From Diphasiastrum complanatum (lineage: Eukaryota > Streptophyta > Lycopodiopsida > Lycopodiales > Lycopodiaceae), in NCBI GenBank assembly GCA_029204225.1, contig CM055098.1:51455287-51519286 (forward strand): a DNA stretch of 64,000 bases, written 5' to 3'. Shown one piece after another: positions 54,780-64,000 of this stretch; positions within the stretch are counted from its first letter, which is position 1; each line of letters opens with the position of its first letter. The notes beneath the pieces were generated by a model. It was not told where the DNA came from, ran no database searches, and saw only the letters and a program-made list of their open reading frames with translations. A program made the position numbers and the translations under genes.

Positions 54780-55615
54780 AGGGTCTACCCTAATGGCACT
54801 CTACCTAATCTCATATCCGAGATCATTTGATATGGATTGAGAGCTCATTTTGTACTTACTTCGAGAGATTATCAACAGATGGTGATTTTGGCAAGTTCGC
54901 TCTTTAATGAGAAATTGATGAATGATGAATGTGATATTTTTTGTGTCTAATGAATAGATCTGAATCTAAACAAAGTATTATATTTTCCATGTGTGTGACA
55001 GGATGTGAAGATCAATTATTTCTAGTTTTATTGTGGTGTTCAAAAGCCTTTGCCAATTAGATGCAAAATAGGTTGAATTGTGTGCTAGTTTTCTATCTAT
55101 TAGATATAAGTGAAACCTTTGATGCTTTTTCAAGGTTTTAGTATCCAAATGAGGTTCATAACCCTTTGATTTTAACATGGTATCAGAGCCCAAATGCAAC
55201 CATCAAGGCTCAAATATAAGGAAGAGAGAAGCAATTACAAGTTGATGATTGTTTGATTTTTATTGCCCTTATTACTACCTTAAGTTTGATGATCTTCCTT
55301 CAAGTGTGAATGAAACTGTAGCAACAAAAGACTAATTTGATGTAATGAAAAGTGAGGTGAGTACATGATGCATTGTTTGAGATACTTGTAAAATTATTGA
55401 TCCTCCATCAAAGGTACAAAATATTATTGTTTGCAAATGGATCTTTAAGATCAAGCTTAATCAAAATGGTAGTGTGAACAATTATAAAACAAGACTAGTT
55501 GCCAAGGGATATGCTCAATTCAAGGGGATTGACTATGATGAAACACTTGATTTTGTCATAGTTTGTGGTGGTGACTTCATTAACTCACATGCTTTTAGTG
55601 ATTTACTGTCTTTGC
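54780..55615 (+). mobile_element. Captured Copia LTR/PBS/RT fragment, copy 2
   Basis: Has the perfect primer-binding site TGGTATCAGAGC near 55180 and the RT fragment [21 protein letters not shown] (55435-55600), less decayed than in copy 1. It joins TNP2 sequence directly at 55616 because of the 1.7-kb deletion. Confidence 0.75.
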
Positions 55616-56351
55616 AATTTTACCTGAGCATTCACCTAATCCTGGATAGTCATGCATTGTCCACATTACAAATAAACTCCCTCTCATGTAAGGGGCACGA
55701 AATGTCATATGCTTTTATCCCCTTCCACAAATCTTCCAACTCGTCAATAAGCAACTCAAGATACACATCCATGTTCTTAACCTTGTGTTGGCCAATAATT
55801 AAAAGTGCCAATATAATGTGTCTTTTTTTTGTAACAACCAAGGAGGAATATTATAATTTACCAAGCAAACAGGCCAAATGGACCACGTAGTTGTTCGTAC
55901 ACCAAAGGGGTTCACACCATCTGTTGCAAGACCAAATCTCACATTTCTTGACTCATTGGCAAAGCTTGGATACTCTTTGTTGATGTGTTTCCATGCAGGT
56001 GAATTTGAAGGTACCCTCATCATCCCATCCATAGAGGTATGATGTGCATGTCAGTCCATAAGTTGTGCAAGAGATTTACAACGAAATAAACGTTGCAATT
56101 GTGGAATTACTAGAAAATGTCATAAAACTTTGCACGGAATGGTTGCCCCTTGCAAATCATCTCTATATCGCGGAGTATCACAAATGGGACATTTCTTGAG
56201 TGATTCGTACCTTCCTCGATATAAAATACAATCTTTTCGACATGCATGATATTGCTTGTAGTCCATCCCGATGTTAGTCAACATCTTTCATGCCTCATCT
56301 CTTGTCTCAGGCATGACATTCCCTTCTGCGAGAATTTTGTTTTTCAATAGT
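55616..56351 (-). pseudogene. TNP2 N-terminal catalytic part, copy 2
   Basis: Keeps features lost in copy 1. The cysteine block Y-H-A-C-R-K-D-C-I-L-Y-R-G-R-Y-E then C-P-I-C-D-T-P-R-Y is in one frame, and R-N-V-R-F-G-L-A-T-D-G-V-N-P-F-G retains the probable first catalytic Asp, followed by W-S-I-W-P-V-C-L-V and Y-N-I-P-P-W-L. The frame then breaks and ends at the deletion at 55615. No DUF4216. Confidence 0.8.
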
Positions 56352-56455
56352 CTGTACATGACAAAAGAAGTCATTATAAAAAAAATATCACTCGATGTCC
56401 AAATTGTAAATTTTGTTTCAAAGAAAAAATGACAAGTAGATGAAAAAAAATTTAC

Positions 56456-56934
56456 TCAAATAATGATGTGAGGCTTTGGTCACTCCATCTACATTTGGCT
56501 TGAAGATTTAATAGAAGTAGAGAAGTCGCCAAACGAGATGTCTTTGCTCCAGGATACAATGCGGTCTTTGATTCTTCTCGCAATTTTCTTTCTTCTTTAG
56601 ACAAAAGTGCCTCCTCATCTTGTTCATTGTGTCTAGTTACAATATTGTTCTCGTACATATCATCCAACATGTCTCCCATGAATTCAAATTCATCATTCAT
56701 TGGAAGCTCATTTTCATCGTTGGAACCTGTTTGCGAAGAAGTAGATCTAGATGAGCTAGATTCAGATGCATTAGTCTCTTAATTAATGCGCTCATCAATT
56801 TCCATCATCTCTTTTAAGCCTTGACGTAGACGACGAGATAATTGCTTTATATGTGGACCGTTGTATTGCATTCGTCATCTACGTCGACCATTACGAGGAT
56901 TATTGTCTCCAACACTAAATGAGGATGAAGAATC
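56456..56934 (-). pseudogene. TNP2 first exon, copy 2
   Basis: Counterpart of 7303-7780, joined to 56351 across a 104-bp intron. It has the same in-frame TAA (56779-56781) as copy 1, so that stop predates the split of the two elements. Confidence 0.6.
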
Positions 56935-57059
56935 CTATATATCAAAATAACAAGAAGTAGGTTGAAACAATGCTTGATAAACATTTCCTCCCAATACTTG
57001 ATAGATCTAAATGTTGCATATGAGTATAAATTACCTCTTAGTTTAAAAAGTATGAACAT
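56935..57059 (-). pseudogene. Duplicated SET tail stub, copy 2
   Basis: Counterpart of 7781-7905 with one base difference near 57028. Close to where sequence identity between the two CACTA copies rises sharply. Confidence 0.6.
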
Positions 57060-57270
57060 ACCAATGTATCTATTAGACAGATTTGTCTTTTCAACTTGTT
57101 AACATTCAATGAACTCAAAGACAAATAATGCTCCTAACATTTAAACTAGGCAAATGACGAATAATGCTCCTAACATTTGACATATTTAATGACACAAACC
57201 AAATGCAATCAAGATGCATGGATTATACATCTCTACATATCAACAAAATTTAAATCTTCATTTGACTTAC

Positions 57271-57765
57271 TGTCTTTTGCAAACATTTGGGTAGAGGACG
57301 GTTGAAACTATACTTGATGAACAATTCCTCTCCAAACCTGATAGATCTAGTGGCACATACCATGACATAAGTGCCCTTTACATTCCTAGTAAAATATTCT
57401 TCTTTTCCATTGTTGCGTTCTTCAAAATCACAATTCGTGAATAGAGGGTGGCCAATGGAACTATTTATATATGCAATAATGTTTCCATGCACATCTGGAT
57501 GTCCATCAATGTATGTACGATTTGCCCTTGAGATGTTGCCTCCTTGCATGCGGTGCTCCTCTGAAGAACAAGCATTTGAATTCAAGCCATATACTTGCAT
57601 CCTCCATTGGTGATGACACAAAGCATGCCAATCACCCCAATTGTATTGAGGTCCTGCGTATGGCATCAATGTTACAACACTATTTAAAGGGACCTCAATA
57701 CTACTCAATGCAAAAAGGCCCAAACCAGTCTCAAAAAAGTGTTCATTAGGCATGATCATGTACAT
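57271..57765 (-). pseudogene. SET-domain exon, copy 2
   Basis: Encodes the same protein as 8117-8611 except one residue (H-A-L-C-H-H for H-A-L-C-R-H). The same GTAAGT donor and the same TGA before the first ATG are present. Confidence 0.75.
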
Positions 57766-57854
57766 TCAACCCCAATACGTAAATGGTGTTCCATTAAATG
57801 GTAATGGTGATTGGAGTGGCCAAAACGAATATCTACTTCTAATAAAAGTTTTAA

Positions 57855-58271
57855 CTAATGGTTGCAAGCTAGGTGGTCAGACAAAGAACCTAGAATGTCT
57901 TTTGACACATCAACAGTGCGTAGTAATTTGCAATTATCTTTCAAACTAGTCATAATACGTCCAAGACGTGTTTTCATTTTTAAAGGGGTGGTCAAGTTTG
58001 TGAAATCCACGTGGAGTCTCGTGGAGGACTCATGTGCAACATCTAGGATAGGTGTGGTTGGGTGGTAAGAACATTCTAGAGATTTGGAGACATGGATTGA
58101 ATCACAAGACATTGATGAATTAATTATATCATGCAAGGGGTCATCATCAACAAGAGCATCATCTAGGGCCAATGATGATCCAAAATCAATATTCATGTGA
58201 TTTATCCTATCAATAATATTCTCGATCTCTCTTGCAACTCTTTTTCTTGGAACCAACTTATGGTCCTTCTT
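57855..58271 (-). pseudogene. Transposase gene exon 3, copy 2
   Basis: Same translation as 8701-9117, with the acceptor at 58272. Same frame break before the SET exon. Confidence 0.5.
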
Positions 58272-58302
58272 CTACAAAAGTTGAAAATGTTAGATGTATT
58301 AG

Positions 58303-58423
<121 letters not shown>

Positions 58424-58760
58424 CATGAAACATAAACTAATATATAACACAAACCGTAAACCAGTAGCATGAAACACACACACAAACACATGCACACACA
58501 CACCCACCCACCCACACCGACCCTAAACACACATGAAGAGAAAAACAGAGAGAACATTATAGAGTGCTAATCAGAACTCCCAAACCACATGATTATATCC
58601 TACTCCAGAATGTCACCACATGCTCCCTCCTTGCGACGTTTGGGCTTTTTGTGGAACTCATCTTCGAACAAAAACATTTGAACCACGCCTTTAACGGATT
58701 TAAACAAGGGCTACACACCTTCCTAGAATTGGGAGTGTTGGTTACCTTTAACTCTTTCAT

Positions 58761-58919
<159 letters not shown>

Positions 58920-58959
58920 GACGTGAATGAGTCTATTATGGGTGACTGAATATGGAAAT

Positions 58960-59140
58960 CAAGATTAACTACATCTAATCATTCTATTTGGATTTTTGCT
59001 TTTAGAAGCAAGTGAGAGATTAACTTCATGTAATCATTCTATTTGGATTTTTTCTTTTAGAAGCAAGTGAGAGATTAACTTCATCTAAATATTCTATGTG
59101 GATTTTTCCTTTTAGAAGCAAGTGAGCGATTAACTTCAAA
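58960..59140. repeat. Three 56-bp tandem units, copy 2
   Basis: Identical array to 9672-9852. Confidence 0.8.
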
Positions 59141-59629
59141 GTATCGTGGTACTCATCCTATTGCTCAATATTTATTGGCCAAACTATACTTGAAGTGTCA
59201 TAAGGGTCAAAGATTAAAGCATTTTTGAAAAACACTTTAAAGAGTTTACCTCTCATACTCTTGGATTCTCTGTGTGCACTCCATTGGCCCAAATATGATC
59301 GTTGACAATCCTCCTTGTCCGAATCCTAAGGCCTTTGCATTGTGTGCATGTACATGGTATCCTCTCATCATATTCTGGTTGAAACTGGTCCAATAATCCA
59401 ATTGCAAATTGCACAAATTCTTTCAGTGTCATTCAAGTGAAAATTGACAAATTGTAACATGTGACAAAAATTGACAAAATAGTCTTTGTACATTTAGTGC
59501 ATTTTCAACCTTCATTTGTGATGGAGTGGTGTCTTGGCTTTCCAAAGAGCAATATACTATATCCAAAGAGCAAATCGGACTAATCACTATTACAAATAAA
59601 AAATTTATGACATAAATCAATATACATAC

Positions 59630-59972
59630 ATGTGATGGATCAATAGACGGTCTACGTCGACTGATGGAAGAGCTTGAAGATGAACCAGTCAATAGTTGTT
59701 TATTGTACTTTAGTCTTGATTGCTCCTTTTTTCTGTGATAGAGCTCAATTCTTTTTTCTTTCTCTAAATCACGTGGAGGTACGATAATTTTCCTAGAATT
59801 CATAATTCCAATCAAATGTCATTGTAAGAATAAATTTGCAAGATAAATTATACACTCATATTCAAATAACAAATAAAGTGCAATTGATGTCAATATTCAA
59901 TAACAATATGTACCTGCTATTGCGATCATGAGACGAATCGCTATCTGATGATGATGACATCGTCGATGACAT
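59630..59972 (-). CDS. Transposase gene exons 1 and 2, copy 2
   Basis: Exons 59972-59914 and 59792-59630, the same 74 codons and splice sites as copy 1. Confidence 0.55.
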
Positions 59973-61072
59973 ATACACATTGTAGCCAGCTCTCTATACC
60001 ATATCATAAGTAATCATTATGAGACCGTATGTTCTAAACAAATATAATAAAATTTGTTAAAGACATGCCAACATCTAATCCATGTATATTCTACTTATGC
60101 TTAATGTAAATCTAATATTCTAGTAACATTGCTGTCAAGAAAATTGCTTGGGTGGGGCAACACATGACGAGCAATCAAAATGAGGTTCATACTGACGAAT
60201 GTTAGACATCAGTAGATAGTGCGTGCAGGCCTATCTCAACTAATTTAAAGACCACATAGCAGTCAATGTTTGAAGCTCTCAGTTTAAACTCTTGTCTAAG
60301 ATGAGTGATTATCTCAAGATAAATCTCTTTGGATTGGCCTAGTGTGCCATGGTATCTCATGACGAGCAATATGCATTCTCCCTTTCTATCTGTGGTTGCT
60401 TTGTATGCAAGAAATCACACCATTGATCAACATCTTTATTACAATGCTAAATGATATTTCAACCAATTACTATGATTTCATATAAGGTTATATAGGTCAC
60501 ACACCAACAATTAAAAAGATTTATCATATAGGCCACATATCACTAAGGTCCTCAATATAACATAAATGCTTTTGATCATGAATCTAAATGACCCCATGCA
60601 ACCATTTAAGACGCCACATGACAAAAGCAAAAAAATTTTATTTGACCATGTAATTATGTCATCAAATTATATCAGATCTATGACACCTAGACTATTAATA
60701 AACTAAATGTTTTATGACATCACCGATTTGACATAATATTATGTCATTAAATCTTAAAAAACTTGTCAAATTACTTGTTTAATAATAATATGTACTATCT
60801 CTTATCTCATGATTTTGTCTTGTATGTCAAATCTCAAGAAAAATAAAATTTATAACAATATAAAACTAGTTTTAACAATTAAATACTACCATAATGATCT
60901 TTGAATTGATTTTTTTTACATTCCATCATATTAAAAAATATATTTTATGTAAAATCCTACAATAAAATATTCTCTTAAAATCTAGAAAAGATTATGAGAA
61001 TATTGAATGACATTTGAAGCATGAAAGCCCATGTGGGTAACCCTCTCACGTGCCAAGAGAGAAAAAAAAAAA
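59973..61072. other. Divergent intergenic region, copy 2
   Basis: Practically identical to 10685-11784. No gene. Confidence 0.5.
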
Positions 61073-61148
61073 CGCGTGGAACATCCACGCGTGGATATCG
61101 CATGGATTATCCACGCGTGGATAACTTCTGCATGGATAATCCACGCGA
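61073..61148. promoter_or_regulatory. Internal palindrome cluster, copy 2
   Basis: Same cluster as 11785-11860, with one palindrome changed (CGCATGGATT for CGCGTGGATT). Confidence 0.65.
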
Positions 61149-61481
61149 AACTTGAATGCCAATAACATGGCATTTTCGTGAGCATTCTTGCTCCTCTTCT
61201 TTTGCTTTCAAGTTTTATAGGTTTTCTAATCTAGTGTTTAGTGCCCTTGCTTGCTATTGCTCTTCTAAGTTCTATAGATCTTGCTTGCTTGCTTTTGGTT
61301 GCTCTTCATTGCTAGTGATCTTGCTCTTGCTTTTGCTTTCTCTATTGATGTTCTTTGTTCTTGCTTACTATTAATCTATTGCTTTCTATTCATTGCTTAC
61401 TCTTCTAATCTAAACGTCTTCAATATTCTTTCACTCCCATTCTCCACTACTTTCTAACTTTTAAAGTTTTTCTTTGATACA

Positions 61482-62621
61482 ATGTCTTCAAGTGGTAGGT
61501 CAAGTGGAAGGTCAAGTGGGAGACCATCTAGGAGAAGAGCTCGTGAGGAGCCCGAAGAATATAATCAAGAGTGGTTTGAGAATCTATCTCCTCAACAAAG
61601 AGATAGAATAAAAAATCTTGTGTTATCTTCTTCGGGTGAATCATCCGAGAGAAGAGCTTCCGAAGATGCCCCTTCCCAAGAATCGTGTAGTGTGTATTAT
61701 GATCTCAATCCACGTGGTGGAGTTATAAAAAATACGCGTGACAATGTAGTTCATGCCCGTTTGCGTGATTTAGTTGCTTTATATTTTGGTAAAGATTACA
61801 TGATCGATTGGTCCTCCCAATCGCTTGAAGACAAAAATAAAATAATAGAGACTTTGTATTCTGAATTCCCTCAATCCAATGCTTTTAGTAGAACTTGGGC
61901 CTTGAATACAATGTGTCTTTGGATTCAAAACAAAAGGCAATTGATGAGAAGAGTCGTGAGGAATCCCAAGAATCCCATGAAGCCTGGATGGTGCTCCAAA
62001 AGGTATTGGAGGAAGGTGAAAGAGGAATTGTTGCAAAACAATCCCCAAAAGTATGAACAACAACGTAGGTTGGCCACCGAGAAGCTTTTAAAACATGGCC
62101 AAAGTCACTTGGGATCGGGAGGAAGGGGCAATTTAGAGGCCCAATTTGTAAGTGCAATATTTTTTAATATTGTTTTATTTTTGTAGTGAGATTGTTAATG
62201 TTTTTTTATTGCTAAACTATATTGTATTGCTAAACTATGTTTTTTTGTTGAATGTAGCTTAGTGATTTTGGAAGACACATGACCGCCGCGGAATACAAGC
62301 AAGGTTACGATCATGGATATGCCGGCCTTAAGGCTTTTATGGAATCCCATGGATTTTTACCAACCGTAAACTCTTAACCTTTATTGTTTTGTTATTGTTT
62401 AATTTGTGGTTTACAAGTAAGTTTAATCTCAATTTAATTAAATCTTTGATTCTATTTTGTAGAGAGGCTCTACAACTTCAAGTGTTCATGATGTGGAAGA
62501 AAATGTGAAAGAGAACGTGGAAGAGTACGTGAATGAAAGCGAAGGGGAGTTTGAAGATGTGGACACCAACGTACACCTACAAGATGAAGGAGGCGAGGAG
62601 GGAAGAAGTGATGATGAGTAG
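61482..62621 (+). CDS. TNPA/Transposase_24-like protein, copy 2
   Basis: Exons 61482-62147, 62258-62365 and 62463-62621; 310 aa, intact. It differs from copy 1 by one residue in exon 1 (K-V-K-E-E-L for K-V-K-G-E-L) and one silent change in exon 2. All GT-AG sites are conserved. Confidence 0.75.
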
Positions 62622-63407
62622 AGGTTTTTAAATTAAATGTAAGGCCTTGTAGAAGGCAATGTAGGAAGAGAGAATTTATTCTCTCATCAATGTACTTGTT
62701 TTTAAATCAATCAATATAATGTTTTGGCATCACATCATTCTTGCAAAAATTTTGAATGCATATATTTTTAATCCATGAATGCAAATGTATACTCTATTGA
62801 ATGCACATCTATTGATTGCAAATGTATCTATTGATGTATTCAATGCAATGTATAGTCTATTTAATGCACATCTATGCAATGCAAATGTATCCATTGATGA
62901 ATTCAATGCAATGTATCTATTTTAGCACATGATTTGCATGTTAGAATGCACAATAAAAAGTAATGAAAAGCACAATGGAAAGTAATGGAAATAGATAACA
63001 CATTAAGTTATCAACTAAATATCAAATGAATCAAAATAAATGTGAATATACCTTTACTATTGTATCTCCATTGTTTTGCAATCTTTGCTTTTCCTTTAGC
63101 ATGCACTTGATCTTTGAATCCTTTGCAATGAAAGCTCATTTTTCATATCCAAACCTACATCACAAACAAAAAAGATCTTAAAACTTATGATCACAAAACA
63201 CATACTATTAACAGCCATCAATAAACTAAAAATCTTAAACACTATCAATCTTCTCACTCAAATTCATCCTCATCTCATTCTCACTCCCATCTATACTCTC
63301 TTTTTCTCTCTCTCTCTCACACAACACAAAAATAGAAGTCACCTCTATTTTCGGAGCGAACCACATTTTGGTTCACGCCAAATGTTCTTTTTTTGGACAA
63401 AAAATTT
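62622..63407. other. 3' region of the TNPA-like gene, copy 2
   Basis: Same as 13334-14100 with single-base differences. No gene. Confidence 0.5.
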
Positions 63408-63917
63408 AGCGTGATCCACGCAAATTCCAGAAACCTTTTCGCGATACCGCGTGGATATAAATTTTTTTTATCCACGTGGTATCCACGGCCTCAACTCTCT
63501 GGATTTTGCGTGGATAAAGCAAAATCTGCCTGGATAATCCACGCGTGGATAATTATCCACGCAGTATCCATGCAAAAGCCGAGCCTTTTTTATTTTACTT
63601 TTACTATGGCGTGGATTATCCACGCGAAATTAGAATTCCTATTTTCGGCTCCGGGTGTCGAAGCTTTGCCCAGCTGCCGGTAGTCGGACTTGGCGTGGAT
63701 AATCCACGTGTGAATAATCCACACATTTTGAATTTCACGACGTCCGGCCAATCTGCTGCCAAAAAAGACATTTGTGTGGAACATCCACGCGCTCGTATCC
63801 ACACGTATATTTACGCCAATCCACGGCTATATCCACGCGAATTTTTTTTTGCCCGCGTGTCCTCCTTTGTATTGTGCGTGGATATTTGCGTGGATATTTG
63901 TTATATGTGTTCTTGTG
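63408..63917. repeat. Right subterminal palindromic repeats, copy 2
   Basis: Same array as 14120-14632, with a 3-bp deletion in one palindrome (cgcgataccgcgtgg for cgcgtggataccgcgtgg). Ends GTTCTTGTG. Confidence 0.85.
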
Positions 63918-64000
63918 GATGAGGCTTACCCACTATCAGAAATAGAAGTACTTAGCAAGCAGAAGGCTTATGCAGAGAGAAGGAAAAATTTGAAGACTCA
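63918..64000 (-). mobile_element. Inverted LTR fragment, second copy (runs off the window)
   Basis: These 83 bases equal 14633-14715, the flank on the right of CACTA copy 1. The shared flank shows that the duplicated segment extends beyond the transposon. Confidence 0.9.

Overview
This is nuclear DNA of a land plant with a large, repeat-rich genome. The evidence is spliced genes with GT-AG introns, Copia and Gypsy LTR retrotransposons, En/Spm (CACTA) DNA transposons, LINE fragments, long (CT)n tracts, and one nuclear-encoded plastid ribosomal protein gene with a transit-peptide-like start. I cannot name the species; a fern or gymnosperm is a guess from transposon density and intron size.

Layout. 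1-3199: a minus-strand Copia made of two 652-bp LTRs around a stub of gag, inserted in an older plus-strand Copia, then a fragment of an LTR in reverse orientation. 3200-14632: CACTA copy 1. It carries a minus-strand transposase gene (4963-10684) in which a SET-domain exon can be spliced in phase to the TNP2 transposase, and an intact spliced plus-strand gene for a TNPA/Transposase_24-like protein (12194-13333). Palindromic repeats lie at both ends and just upstream of the second gene. 14633-19835: the resumed inverted LTR fragment, a histone-H3/CENH3-like scrap, and a gag-protease-only LTR element. 19.8-22.3 kb: a diverged inverted repeat and an unrecognised acidic exon. 22334-24555: 5' end of a Gypsy element. 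25517-29630: the only clear host gene, plastid ribosomal protein uL18 (four exons, 196 aa), with LINE debris in intron 1. 29.6-54.2 kb: LINE, Copia and Gypsy pieces in both orientations, with two unrecognised gene-like patches near 42-43 kb. 54205-63917: CACTA copy 2, followed to the window end by the same flank that follows copy 1.

Main points. First, the CACTA element encodes N-terminal exons, then SET, then TNP2, which may be an undescribed transposase architecture; both copies are degraded. Second, copy 2 looks like a hybrid. From 54205 to about 57030 it differs from copy 1 at many sites and has its own left flank. From about 57030 to the window end it is nearly identical to copy 1 and shares its right flank. 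This is what unequal crossing-over between two CACTA elements would leave, and it predicts a tandem duplication with a period near 49.3 kb (or an assembly artefact).

All assignments come from reading translations, splice signals and repeats by eye; no database search was possible. Boundaries may be off by a few bases.
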